Assembly: GCA_038530555.1 (NCBI GenBank)
Contig: JBCBCN010000011.1
Span: 14,566-78,565 of the forward strand
Reading direction: 5' to 3'
Length of the DNA: 64,000 nucleotides
From: HKCCE3408 sp038530555
GTDB lineage: Bacteria > Pseudomonadota > Alphaproteobacteria > Rhodobacterales > Rhodobacteraceae
Part shown: positions 17,293-26,433 of the stretch, in pieces
How the letters are laid out: every line of letters begins with the position of its first letter
How positions within the stretch are numbered: the first letter of the stretch is position 1
Program-made: the position numbers and the translations under genes
Notes under the pieces: model-generated
Told to the model about the DNA's origin: nothing
What the model saw: only the letters and a program-made list of their open reading frames with translations
Database searches by the model: none

Positions 17293-19062
17293 ATGGCGAT
17301 CAATCGAAAAGCAGGGTCCTTTCAGGCCCGCCTCTCCGCGGCAGAGTTGGCCCGGGACCGCATCCATACGCCCCACAAGGCCAACGGAGACGAGCAAAAG
17401 TACTCCGGCGCGCAATTCGCGATGAGCTTCACCAAAGGTCTCGCCCATGATCAGCATACCGGCCTGGTGGAGAACCGCGATCATTTCAAAGCCTTCCGCA
17501 CGGCAATCAATGACGGCTTCATCGACGCTTTCACGGCCCGTGTGCCGGTGCCGCCCTTTGCCGAAGATCCGCCCTTTGAGCGCCGCCAATGGGAGGCGCC
17601 GACGGCGGGTGTGGTTTATGATCTCGAAGGCCCCGATGCCCAGGCCGTGACGATGGATCCGGCGCCGGAATTGGGCTCGGACGAATTGGCCTTTGAGATG
17701 GCCGAGGTCTATGAGCTGGCGCTCTTGCGCGACGTGCCGTTTCACGCCTTCGAGGTCGGTGGAGGCAGCGCCGCCCTGACCCAATCGCGCGACCGGCTGC
17801 GCGGCTATGCCTATGCGCAGGCGGGCTTTCCCAATCGGCCGCGTTTGACCGGCGCGGGGGGTGAGCTTGAGCGCGAGACGCTCTTTCGCGGCTCCTCGCC
17901 CGGGGTCGAGGATGGCCCTTATCTGTCGCAATTCATGCTGATCGGAAACCATGTCGAGGGCTTCGCCGAGATCACCGATGGCCGCATTGTCTACGGCGCC
18001 CAGGTCATCGATCAACGTGTTCCCGTGGCCGAGGTCGGCGACGACTACATGGGCGATTGGGCCGATTGGTTGCGCGTGCAAAACGGCGAAGACGTGCGCG
18101 GGCCCGGCGATCCGGGGCAAAACTTCGTGCCCGGGGCCACGCGCTTTATCCAAACGCCGCGCGATCTGGCCACCTATGTGCATTTCGACGCGCTTTATCA
18201 GGCCTATCTCAATGCCTGTTTGATCCTGCTTGCCATGGGCACGCCGACCGATCCGGGCTTTGCCCATCTGTCGGGCGCGCGTAACAGCTTCGCCTCCAAC
18301 AGCCGCCTGGGCGCCAGCTCTAATGCGGGCGGGTTTGCGCTTTATGGCGGGCCGCATATCCTGTCGATGGTGACCGAAGTGGCGACCCGCGCGCTCAAGG
18401 CCGCGCGCTATCAGAAGTTCAACCTGCATCTGAGGCTCCGGCCGGAAGCTCTGGCCGCGCGCTTGTCAGCGCCGCGCGATCTCGACGGGCATTTCCCCGC
18501 GCTCGGCGGTCGTTTCGGAGCCATGCGCGCCGCGATACAGCCGACGGTCGACGCGATCAACGCCGCAAACGGAAATGATGACGCGCTTTTGCCGATGGCC
18601 TTTGCCGAAGGCTCGCCCATGCATCCGGCCTATGCGGCCGGTCACGCGACTGTGGCGGGGGCCTGCGTCACGGTGCTTAAGGCCTATTTCGACACCGGCA
18701 CGGTGTTCGTCAGCAATGAGGACGCAGACAGCGCCGCCACCAGCTTCCGCTACGCCGAAGACGGGGACGTGCCGATCGCCTTTGAGGCCTTCCAGAACGG
18801 CGCAAATCTGCGCCAGGTGCCCAACGCGCCCGCGCATCCGCTGACCCTCGAGGGAGAGCTCAACAAGCTGGCCGCGAACATCTCGATCGGGCGGAACATG
18901 GCGGGCGTGCATTACTTCTCAGACTATTACGACAGTCTGCGCATGGGGGAGGCCATAGCCATCGGCATGCTCGAGGAACAGGCGCTCTGCTATCCCACCG
19001 ATCCCTTCGTGATGTCGGTCAACACCTTCGACGGCGAGACCGTGCATATCGGCGCGCGCTAG
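17293..19062 (+). CDS. Vanadium-dependent haloperoxidase
   Basis: A 589-residue protein of the vanadium haloperoxidase/acid phosphatase superfamily, close in length to algal and bacterial bromoperoxidases. Vanadate-binding elements appear in order: KFNLHLRLRPEAL (Lys and Arg ligands, near residue 380), PAYAAGHATVAG (His ligand, near 450) and SIGRNMAGVHYFSDYYDS (Arg and the axial His of GVHYFSD). These enzymes use hydrogen peroxide to oxidise halides. The usual Ser of the SGH motif is Ala (AGH), which may weaken vanadate hydrogen bonding. ATG 17293 has a strong ACGGAGG; a TTG at 17278 is unlikely. It stands alone between divergent and convergent neighbours. Confidence 0.9.
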   Translation: MAINRKAGSFQARLSAAELARDRIHTPHKANGDEQKYSGAQFAMSFTKGLAHDQHTGLVENRDHFKAFRTAINDGFIDAFTARVPVPPFAEDPPFERRQWEAPTAGVVYDLEGPDAQAVTMDPAPELGSDELAFEMAEVYELALLRDVPFHAFEVGGGSAALTQSRDRLRGYAYAQAGFPNRPRLTGAGGELERETLFRGSSPGVEDGPYLSQFMLIGNHVEGFAEITDGRIVYGAQVIDQRVPVAEVGDDYMGDWADWLRVQNGEDVRGPGDPGQNFVPGATRFIQTPRDLATYVHFDALYQAYLNACLILLAMGTPTDPGFAHLSGARNSFASNSRLGASSNAGGFALYGGPHILSMVTEVATRALKAARYQKFNLHLRLRPEALAARLSAPRDLDGHFPALGGRFGAMRAAIQPTVDAINAANGNDDALLPMAFAEGSPMHPAYAAGHATVAGACVTVLKAYFDTGTVFVSNEDADSAATSFRYAEDGDVPIAFEAFQNGANLRQVPNAPAHPLTLEGELNKLAANISIGRNMAGVHYFSDYYDSLRMGEAIAIGMLEEQALCYPTDPFVMSVNTFDGETVHIGAR

Positions 19063-19086
19063 GCGCTAACTCCGTCGCGGCGTGCT

Positions 19087-20028
19087 TCAACGCTCGCCGC
19101 GACGATAGGGCTTCATCAGCGCCTCGGGCACCTGCGCCCGTCGCGACACAAGGATCAGCGCCACAATCGACAGAACGTAAGGCGCCATCAGGAACAGCTG
19201 ATAGGGAACCCCCTCGATCACCGTTTGCAGGCGCAGCTGATAGGCGTCGAAAAACGCGAACAGCAGCGCGCCGATGAGGGCCTTACCCGGCCGCCAGGAG
19301 GCAAAGACCACCAAAGCGATACAGATCCAGCCGCGTCCCTGCACCATCTCCGGAAAGAACGAGTTGAACGCCGCCGTGGTCAGGAACGCCCCGCCCAGCC
19401 CCATCAGGGCCGAGCCCGCGACGACCGCACCAATGCGGATCGCGATCGGGTTCAGGCCCTGCGCCTCCACCGCATGGGGGTTCTCGCCGGTCATCCGCAC
19501 GGCCAGGCCCAGGGGCGTGCGCGTCAAGATATAGGCCAGGACCAGGACCATCAGTAGCGCCAGGTAAGTGGGCCCCGTCTGCGCGAACAGAACCGGCCCC
19601 AGAAACGGGATCTCCGACAGGACAGGGATGTCGAGCGGTGCAAAGGGCTCGATCGTCGGCGGCGTTTCCCCGACATCGACCAGCAGGCGATAGAGATAAT
19701 AGGCCAGCGCTGAGGCGAAAAGCGTGATCCCAAGGCCTGAGACATGCTGCGAAAGACCCAATGGCACCGTTAGCATGGCATGCAAAAGACCCATCAGCGC
19801 CCCGGCACTCGCCGCCACCGCCAGGCCCAGCCACAGATCACCGCCCGCGAACACGGCCAGCCATCCGGCCATCGCGCCCATCGTCATGATCCCCTCGATC
19901 CCGAGGTTCAAAACCCCCGCCCGCTCACAAAGCAGCGCGCCCAGAACCCCGAAGATCAGTGGCGTCGCCAAGCGCAGGACCGCGGCCCAGAGGCTGGTGT
20001 TCAGCAGCAGATCTAGCGCCTCGCTCAT
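19087..20028 (-). CDS. BMP/nucleoside-type ABC transporter permease, subunit 2
   Basis: A 313-residue permease with about eight membrane segments, of the YufQ/NupQ-like branch in the BPD_transp_2 family. Typical motifs are LCERAGVLNLGIEGIMTMGA near the N-terminus and GRGWICIALVVFASWRPGKALIGALLF. The start ATG at 20028 overlaps the stop of the other permease by four bases; the long open frame up to 20550 is a shadow of that gene. It ends the six-gene minus-strand operon. With the partner permease, two-domain ATPase and BMP protein it makes a complete importer. Confidence 0.9.
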   Translation of the reverse strand: MSEALDLLLNTSLWAAVLRLATPLIFGVLGALLCERAGVLNLGIEGIMTMGAMAGWLAVFAGGDLWLGLAVAASAGALMGLLHAMLTVPLGLSQHVSGLGITLFASALAYYLYRLLVDVGETPPTIEPFAPLDIPVLSEIPFLGPVLFAQTGPTYLALLMVLVLAYILTRTPLGLAVRMTGENPHAVEAQGLNPIAIRIGAVVAGSALMGLGGAFLTTAAFNSFFPEMVQGRGWICIALVVFASWRPGKALIGALLFAFFDAYQLRLQTVIEGVPYQLFLMAPYVLSIVALILVSRRAQVPEALMKPYRRGER

Positions 20029-21068
20029 CGCCGCACCCGGTAAGTCGTGAACAGCAGCGCCACGAGCATGCACAGGAGGCTCAGCGCCACGATCACATCG
20101 GCGATGAAGCTTGGCACACCGGTCGCCCGTGCCATGGCATCGGCGCCCACAAAGACGGTTGCCACGAAAACTGCCGCCGCGACCACGCCGGCGGGGTGCA
20201 GCGCGGCGAGCATCGCCACCACGATCCCGGCATAGCCGAAGCCGGGCGACATGGTCGTGGTCACACCGCCGGTTACGCCCATCACCTCGATCCCGCCCGC
20301 CAAACCGGCCAGCGCGCCGGACAACAGCGCCACCCCCATCAGGGTGCGCGGCAGGGAGATGCCCGCGAAGGCGGCCGCGCGCGGATTGAACCCCGCGGCG
20401 CGGGTCTCTAGGCCAAAGACCGTGCGCGCCAGGATCAGCCAGACCATCCCCGCCGCCGCCACAGCGATCAACAGACCGATATGCAGCCGCGTCCGCGCCA
20501 CCAGATCGGGCAGGCGATAGGCGCCATCGACCGGCACCGATTGCGGCCAACCAAAGGCCAGCGGATCGCGTAAAGGCCCCTCGATCATCAGACCCACAAA
20601 CAGGATCACGATGAAATTCAAAAGCAGCGTCGTGACGACCTCATCCACTCCAAAGCGCAGGCACAGATAGGCGGGCCCGGCCAACAGCAGCGCGCCGCCG
20701 GCCATGGCACACACCATCAGTACGGCGGTCCCCAGCGGCCCGGGCAGGCCCAGACTATGCCCAATCCACGCCGTCACCAACGCGCCGATAAAGAACTGCC
20801 CCTCCGCGCCGATATTCCAGAGCTTGGCGCGAAAAGCGATGGCGGCGGCCAGACCGGTCAGGATCAACGGTGTGGCCCGGGTCAGCATCTCGGTAATGGC
20901 AAGCCGGGAGCCAAGCGCACCGCGCAGCATCTCGCCATAGGCCATAAGCGGGTTCACTCCGGCCGCCGCGATCAGGCCAGCGGCCAGAACAAGGGCGGTG
21001 GCGACCGCCGCAAGGGGCGCCGTGGCCACCAGGGCCAGAGGCACGCTTTCGCGCCGCTCAAGCCGCAT
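20025..21068 (-). CDS. BMP/nucleoside-type ABC transporter permease, subunit 1
   Basis: A 347-residue permease of the YufP/NupP-like branch. Recognisable segments are LILTGLAAAIAFRAKLWNIGAEGQFFIGAL, FGVDEVVTTLLLNFIVIL and MSPGFGYAGIVVAMLAALHPAGV. It overlaps the ATPase gene by 11 bases at its start and the second permease by four at its stop. Families of this type carry nucleosides, purines or related compounds; the enzymes in this operon suggest a nitrogen heterocycle or amide. Confidence 0.9.
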   Translation of the reverse strand: MRLERRESVPLALVATAPLAAVATALVLAAGLIAAAGVNPLMAYGEMLRGALGSRLAITEMLTRATPLILTGLAAAIAFRAKLWNIGAEGQFFIGALVTAWIGHSLGLPGPLGTAVLMVCAMAGGALLLAGPAYLCLRFGVDEVVTTLLLNFIVILFVGLMIEGPLRDPLAFGWPQSVPVDGAYRLPDLVARTRLHIGLLIAVAAAGMVWLILARTVFGLETRAAGFNPRAAAFAGISLPRTLMGVALLSGALAGLAGGIEVMGVTGGVTTTMSPGFGYAGIVVAMLAALHPAGVVAAAVFVATVFVGADAMARATGVPSFIADVIVALSLLCMLVALLFTTYRVRR

Positions 21069-22587
21069 CGCTCTCGTCCTCCCAGATACCCGCCATCATC
21101 AGCCCGAGGCGCCTGGCATCAGCCTGCCCGGCGGCCACGGGGCGCGACAGGCGGCCTTTGACGAGGGCTTGGATCCGGTCCGACAGGGCCACGGCCTCCT
21201 CGAGTTCTTCGGAGATCAGCAGGATCGCGGCCCCCGCACTTCGCGCCGCCAAAAGCTCGGCATGGACCGCCGCGATGGCCCCCTCATCGAGGCCGCGCGT
21301 GGGCTGATTGGCCAGGATAAAGCGCGGCTGGGTGGCGAGGCTTCGGCCCAGGATCAGCTTTTGCATATTGCCCCCGGAGAGCAGGCCGATCCGGGTCTGA
21401 TCACTGGCCCCGCGCACATCGAAGCGTTCGATCAGCTTACGCGCATGGGCCCGCGCAGCGCCCTGGCGCACGAAACCTCGCGTCGAAAATTCCGGCTGCC
21501 GCAGGCGTTCGAGGATGGCGTTTTCCCAGACGCTCATATCGGCCACCGCGCCCTCGGCATGGCGGTCCTCTGGCACCCGCGCGGCCCCCGCCTGGATCAG
21601 GCCGCGCGGACCCAGATGCCCGGCGGGCGCGCCGTTCAGGCTCAGGCTCCCGCTCGACGGCTGGGTCAGGCCAGACAACACCTCGCCCAGGGCGCCCTGG
21701 CCATTGCCTGAAACCCCCACGATGCCCAGGATCTCACCCGCATGGATCGTGAAAGACACCTCATCGAGGCGCGTCTCACTGCCCTCGCGCACGCTGAGGC
21801 GCTCGGCGATCAGGGTCGGCGCGCCGATGGCATGGTCCTGTCGGACGGGGCGCTCCACCCGGCGGCCCACCATCAATTCGGCCAGCTCCTCGGCCGAGGT
21901 TTCAGCCGTGGCCCGTTCCGCCACCATCCGCCCGCCGCGCAGGACCGCGACGCGGTCTGAGGCCGCCATGACCTCGTGCAGCTTGTGGCTGATAAAGATG
22001 ATCGACAGGCCCCCCGCTGTCATCCCGCGCAAGGTCTCAAAGAGCCGCTCCGCCTCGGGCCGGGCCAGGACGGCCGTGGGCTCATCGAGGATCAGAATGC
22101 GCGCCTGCCGGTAGAGCGCTTTAAGGATCTCGACCCGCTGACGCTCTCCCACTGACAAGGTCGCGACGCGCGCCTCCGGGTTGACCGGCAGCTGGAACGT
22201 CTCGGCGATCTCGATCAAGCGGGCGCGGGCCGCGCGCCGGGCCGAACGCGCCTTGGTCAACGCCTCGGAGCCCAGCATGATATTGTCCAAAACGCTCAGA
22301 TTTCCGGCCAAGGTGAAATGCTGATGCACCATGCCCACACCCGCCTCGATGGCCGCGCGCGGACGCCCTGGCGGCAGGGTCTGGCCAAAGACCCGCACAT
22401 CCCCCGCATCGGCGGCGTAATGGCCGAAAAGGATGTTCATCAGCGTGGTTTTGCCCGCGCCGTTTTCCCCCAGGAGCGCCAGTATCTCCCCCGGGGCTAG
22501 GGCCAGCGAGATGTCGTCATTGGCGGTCATCGCGCCAAAGTGCTTGGTGATGCCCGAGAGCTCAAGGACGGGATCGGCTGGCTTCAT
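21058..22587 (-). CDS. BMP/nucleoside-type ABC transporter ATP-binding protein (two ATPase domains)
   Basis: A 509-residue protein with two ABC domains in tandem. The first has Walker A GENGAGKTT, signature LSVGERQR and LILDEPTAVL; the second has GVSGNGQGA, LLSGGNMQK and the altered Walker B ILANQPTRGLD, where Gln replaces the usual Glu. That asymmetric pattern is typical of sugar and nucleoside importers (RbsA/YufO class). Overlaps of 4 and 11 bases link it to the amidase and permease genes. Confidence 0.92.
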   Translation of the reverse strand: MKPADPVLELSGITKHFGAMTANDDISLALAPGEILALLGENGAGKTTLMNILFGHYAADAGDVRVFGQTLPPGRPRAAIEAGVGMVHQHFTLAGNLSVLDNIMLGSEALTKARSARRAARARLIEIAETFQLPVNPEARVATLSVGERQRVEILKALYRQARILILDEPTAVLARPEAERLFETLRGMTAGGLSIIFISHKLHEVMAASDRVAVLRGGRMVAERATAETSAEELAELMVGRRVERPVRQDHAIGAPTLIAERLSVREGSETRLDEVSFTIHAGEILGIVGVSGNGQGALGEVLSGLTQPSSGSLSLNGAPAGHLGPRGLIQAGAARVPEDRHAEGAVADMSVWENAILERLRQPEFSTRGFVRQGAARAHARKLIERFDVRGASDQTRIGLLSGGNMQKLILGRSLATQPRFILANQPTRGLDEGAIAAVHAELLAARSAGAAILLISEELEEAVALSDRIQALVKGRLSRPVAAGQADARRLGLMMAGIWEDESDAA

Positions 22588-23924
22588 AGAGGATGTCCGG
22601 CGATGGGGGCCGGATAGGCAATCATCGGCAAAGCATCGGTGATTTCATCTGCCAGGGCAAGCAGCGCGTGGTCCGATCCCGCCGGGCCGATGAGCTGTAC
22701 CGCCGTGGGTGTCCGAACGCCCGTCGGCATCGGGATCGCGAGCGCCGGCAGGCCGGCAGCATTGGCAAGCGCGGCATTCGGGGCCAGGGCCTCCATCGCG
22801 GCCATATGCGCGGTCAGGTCACGGCTTTGGGGATCGAAGGCGCCGATCCTGGGCGGTGGCCCGGACAGGATCGGCATGAGCAGCGCGTCGTGCCGGGCGA
22901 ACAGTGCGCGGGCGCGGTGGCTGAACACCTCGATCCGGCGGCTGAGTGCGAACACCTCGGTGGGCGCCATGGCGGCGCCTCGGTTGGCGAGGGTCTGAGC
23001 CATGGGGGAGACATCGCTCGGGCCAAGCTCCGCCGCGTTGAGCCATTCGGCGAGCGAGACGGCGAGGATTTGACCGACCAAGGCATGGGCCCGCGCCCCC
23101 ATCGCGTCGGGGGTGTCGATCTCCTCGATCTCGGCGCCTGCTTCGGCGAAAAGTGCGGCGACATCGCGGGTGGCTTTGGCTTGGCTGGTGTCCGAGCGGG
23201 CGGGGATCATCAGAGCGATCCGGGGGCGGTCTGGTGCTGCTGCATGCGCTTGCAAACCGGGCCGGGCGACGGTTTTGAATACGCTTGCAACGTCCCTGAG
23301 CGAGCGCGCCAGTACCAACTCACCCACGACCCCCATCAGATGGTTGGCAAAATCCGGCCCCATCGGTGTCGCCCCGCGCGAGGGCTTCATCCCCCAGAGC
23401 CCGCAACACGCCGCAGGCACCCGGATCGAGCCCGCCGCATCGGTGGCATGCGCCATCGCGACGAGCCCCGCCGCCACCGCCGCCGCAGCGCCACCGGAGG
23501 AGCCGCCGGGGGAGAGATCAGGGTCGAACGGGTTGCGCGCCACAGGCCCGCCCGGCGGCTCGGAGCTCAGCGCGAAGCCGAACTCCGGCACCGTCGACAG
23601 GCCCATGGGCACGACACCGCTGGCGCGCAGCGCTGCGAAGAAGTCACTGTCGCGCGACGCGGTCGGGTTTCGGGCGCGCAAGGCCCGTGACCCGGCCGAG
23701 GGCGCGAGGCCTCTCGCATGGGAGCCCAGATCCTTGGCCAGGATCGGAACGCCGGAAAAGGGGCCGGGGGCAGCGATCTCGGCCAGGGCCGCCTTGCGGT
23801 CCAACATCCGCGCGACCGCACCCAATCCGGATTGCGCCTCACAGGCCGCAAGCGTGGCCTCCATCACGGCGCGGACGCTGGTATGCCCGGCCGCGATGGC
23901 CTCGGAAAGCGAGGTGGCGTCCAA
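22584..23924 (-). CDS. Amidase signature family hydrolase
   Basis: A 446-residue amidase with the Ser-cisSer-Lys triad visible: Lys in PILAKDLGS near residue 65, the Gly/Ser-rich LSPGGSSGGAAAA, and the nucleophile Ser in ATDAAGSIRVPAA. It hydrolyses a carbon-nitrogen amide bond, releasing ammonia or an amine. It lies between the BMP-type binding protein gene and the ATPase gene and overlaps the latter by four bases, so the substrate is probably the imported compound or its deaminated product. The substrate cannot be named. Confidence 0.88.
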   Translation of the reverse strand: MDATSLSEAIAAGHTSVRAVMEATLAACEAQSGLGAVARMLDRKAALAEIAAPGPFSGVPILAKDLGSHARGLAPSAGSRALRARNPTASRDSDFFAALRASGVVPMGLSTVPEFGFALSSEPPGGPVARNPFDPDLSPGGSSGGAAAAVAAGLVAMAHATDAAGSIRVPAACCGLWGMKPSRGATPMGPDFANHLMGVVGELVLARSLRDVASVFKTVARPGLQAHAAAPDRPRIALMIPARSDTSQAKATRDVAALFAEAGAEIEEIDTPDAMGARAHALVGQILAVSLAEWLNAAELGPSDVSPMAQTLANRGAAMAPTEVFALSRRIEVFSHRARALFARHDALLMPILSGPPPRIGAFDPQSRDLTAHMAAMEALAPNAALANAAGLPALAIPMPTGVRTPTAVQLIGPAGSDHALLALADEITDALPMIAYPAPIAGHPL

Positions 23925-23929
23925 GTCCC

Positions 23930-24913
23930 TTAGGCGGGCTCGGCCGGATCGATTGGGACCTCGAACTCACCGGCGGCGATGGCGGCTTGCTTTTCCTCCA
24001 TCGCCGGGATCGCTTCGGCGGGTACCATCGAGGGCTCAAAGATCAGCTCATTGCCGCCGAAGGCCATGAAGGAAAACTCGGTGTAATCCTTGCCCACCGG
24101 CGTTCCGGCCTGCACATCGGCGACAATTGCCTCGATGGTGGGGCCGTAATTCCAGATCGCGTTGGCAAAGACCGTCTCCGGGTAGCGCGGGGTGTAGTCG
24201 ATGAGCGAGCCGATGGCCTTCACGCCGCGCGCCTGTGCCCCATCGGCGGTGCCGATCCGCTCACCAAAGAGGATGTCGGCGCCCGCATCGATCTGCGCGA
24301 TGGCCGCCTCTTGCGCGCGGGCCGGGTCGAACCAGGCGCCGATAAAGCCGTTGAGGAAGCTCGCATCCGGGTTCACTTCGGCCACACCCGCGCGGAAGGC
24401 GTTGATGACCATATTGACCTCGGGGATCGGGTAGCCGCCGACCGAGCCGAAGGTGCCGCTTTCGGACATGGACCCGGCGAGCATCCCGGCCAGATAGGCG
24501 GCCTCGTGGTTGCGGGTGCCGAAGACGCCAAAGTTATCGCCCTCCGGCCCACCGGAGGAGCCCATGAGGAAGGCGGTCTCGGGATAGTCGCCCGCGACCT
24601 CGCGCGCTTCGCGCTCCACCGCGTAGGCTTCGCCCCAGACCAGGCCTACACCGCTTTCAGCATATTCGCGCATGGCGCGGGGGTAATCTGTGGCGGCGAC
24701 GCCTTCGGAGAACTCATACTCGATCAGGCCCGCTTCGGCAGCTTGCTGCATGGCGAGGTGGATGCGGCTGTTCCAGGCGTTCTCGACCGGGGAGGCATGC
24801 ACGCCCGCGACGCGGAGGACATCCTGCGCCGAGGCTGAACGAATGTAGGCGGGTAGGGCCAAAGTGGAGGCGGCGCCGAGCAAGAGCGTGCGGCGCGTGG
24901 ATTTGAGGGTCAT
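23930..24913 (-). CDS. BMP family ABC transporter substrate-binding protein
   Basis: A 327-residue periplasmic binding protein. The N-terminus carries a twin-arginine signal (STRRTLLLGAASTLALPA) with cleavage near ASAQD, suggesting Tat export of a folded protein. The mature part has BMP/PnrA-like segments: LRVAGVHASPVENAWNSRIH, VWGEAY, TAFLMGSSGG and SVGGYPIPEVNMVINAF. BMP proteins bind nucleosides in several bacteria, but relatives with other ligands exist. It is the second gene of the operon, after the deaminase-like gene. Confidence 0.9.
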   Translation of the reverse strand: MTLKSTRRTLLLGAASTLALPAYIRSASAQDVLRVAGVHASPVENAWNSRIHLAMQQAAEAGLIEYEFSEGVAATDYPRAMREYAESGVGLVWGEAYAVEREAREVAGDYPETAFLMGSSGGPEGDNFGVFGTRNHEAAYLAGMLAGSMSESGTFGSVGGYPIPEVNMVINAFRAGVAEVNPDASFLNGFIGAWFDPARAQEAAIAQIDAGADILFGERIGTADGAQARGVKAIGSLIDYTPRYPETVFANAIWNYGPTIEAIVADVQAGTPVGKDYTEFSFMAFGGNELIFEPSMVPAEAIPAMEEKQAAIAAGEFEVPIDPAEPA

Positions 24914-24947
24914 GGCAGGGTCCTTTCGAGTTGCAAACAGTGTGGGT

Positions 24948-26279
24948 TCAGGTGTTTTCTGGTGGCGCGTAGTCCGCCGGGTCGACCCGGTTGGGGCGCC
25001 CGTCTAGGGAAAGCTCCGCCAGGCGCTGCGCGGTTCGCGACAGCACCTTGCCGCCCCGGATCACCGCGAGCCTCGTGGCCTTCAGGCGCACCGCTTCGAT
25101 TGGGTCGCGGGCCTGGAGGAGCACCATATTTGCCGGGCCGCCCACGCGCAGGGTCGGGTCGGGCAGGCCCATCGCCGCGGCGCCGCCCAGGGTGACGCTG
25201 TCGAAGCCCCAGGCCATCGCCTCGCGCGAGGTCATCGGCGCGGCGTGGATGCCCATATGCGCGACCTCGAGCATGTCGGCGGAGCCCAGCGGATACCACG
25301 GGTCCATCGTGCAATCTTGCCCGAAGGCGACATTGACGCCTGCCGCGCGCAGCTCGGCCACGCGGGTCAAGCCGCGCCGCCTTGGATAGGTGTCGGACCG
25401 GCCCTGGAGCGTGATGTTGATAAGCGGGTTCGGGATGACGTGCATGCCGCTCTCGGCGATCAATGGGATCAGCTTGGAAGCGTAGTAATTGTCATAGGAA
25501 TGCATCGCGGTGGCGTGGCTTGCCACAACGCGCGCGCCCAGGCCCAGCCGCGTGGCCTCAGCCGCCAGCGTTTCGATATGGCGCGACATCGGGTCATCGC
25601 TTTCGTCACAATGAAGATCTACGGCCAAGTCGCGCTCGGCCGCGATCTCACACAGACGCCTCACCGAGGCCGCGCCCGCTTCCATCGTGCGTTCGAAATG
25701 CGGGATGCCGCCGACCACATCGACGCCCATATCGAGCGCGGCCAGAAGGTTCGCCTCGGCCCCTTCGGCCCGATAGAGCCCGTCCTGCGGGAAGGCCACA
25801 AGCTGCAGATCGATATAGGGCGCGACCCGGGCGCGGACGTCGAGCAGGGCCTCGACCCCGACCAAAGGCGTGGTCGAGACGTCAACATGGGTGCGGATCG
25901 CGAGAAGGCCTTGAGACACCGCCAGATCGCAATAGCGCATGGCGCGCTCGATGACCGCGTCTGGTGTGAGGGTTTTCTTGAGCTCACCCCAAAGCGCGAT
26001 CCCTTCCAGAAGCGTGCCCGAGCGGTTTAGGCGCGGCAGGCCCAGGCTGAGCGTGGCGTCCATGTGGAAATGCGGATCAACAAAGGGCGGCGCGACCAGG
26101 CGGCCCCCGGCGTCGATGACCTCTGTCGCTTCCGCGTCGATCCGGGGCGCGATATCCGCGATCTGGCCGCCCTTGCAGGCGATATCGACTGGCCCGCCTC
26201 GATCAGACCCACGTCCATCTGGCAGGCGCGCCTGTCTAAGCAGCAGATCCAAAGTGTTCCCCCCGGAAGCCCCGGTCAT
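24948..26279 (-). CDS. Cytosine-deaminase-like amidohydrolase
   Basis: A 443-residue amidohydrolase closely patterned on E. coli CodA: metal HxH in DPHFHMDATLSLG, HCDESDD, SHATAMHSYDNYY, NPLINITLQGRSDTYPRRRG and DPWYPLGSADML. One active-site difference stands out: CodA reads FGHDD before DPWYPLG, while here it is FGQDC. The metal Asp is kept but the following Asp, which touches the cytosine ring in CodA, is Cys. The substrate is therefore probably not plain cytosine. The ATG at 26279 is preferred over 26336 on family alignment. It is the first gene of the operon. Confidence 0.85.
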   Translation of the reverse strand: MTGASGGNTLDLLLRQARLPDGRGSDRGGPVDIACKGGQIADIAPRIDAEATEVIDAGGRLVAPPFVDPHFHMDATLSLGLPRLNRSGTLLEGIALWGELKKTLTPDAVIERAMRYCDLAVSQGLLAIRTHVDVSTTPLVGVEALLDVRARVAPYIDLQLVAFPQDGLYRAEGAEANLLAALDMGVDVVGGIPHFERTMEAGAASVRRLCEIAAERDLAVDLHCDESDDPMSRHIETLAAEATRLGLGARVVASHATAMHSYDNYYASKLIPLIAESGMHVIPNPLINITLQGRSDTYPRRRGLTRVAELRAAGVNVAFGQDCTMDPWYPLGSADMLEVAHMGIHAAPMTSREAMAWGFDSVTLGGAAAMGLPDPTLRVGGPANMVLLQARDPIEAVRLKATRLAVIRGGKVLSRTAQRLAELSLDGRPNRVDPADYAPPENT

Positions 26280-26433
26280 TGCCGGTTTTCGTTTGTATTG
26301 CAGCGATGAGGCTAGCGATTGGAGCGGGATTCCCAAAGCGATTTGCGTATGGTTGGGAAGGCGCGCTGCACGGATCGAGCCATTCCTAGCCGCCTCAGCG
26401 GGACGATTGCCGCTTTTTCGGGCAAGTCATGCT

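Noticed and set aside
17242..18429. 395-residue open frame on the minus strand
   Set aside because: It lies antisense to the haloperoxidase gene, has low-complexity Arg/His-rich sequence and no domain; it is a shadow of codon bias.
23366..24838. 490-residue open frame on the plus strand
   Set aside because: Antisense to the amidase and BMP-type binding protein genes, which have clear motifs; Arg/Pro-rich translation.
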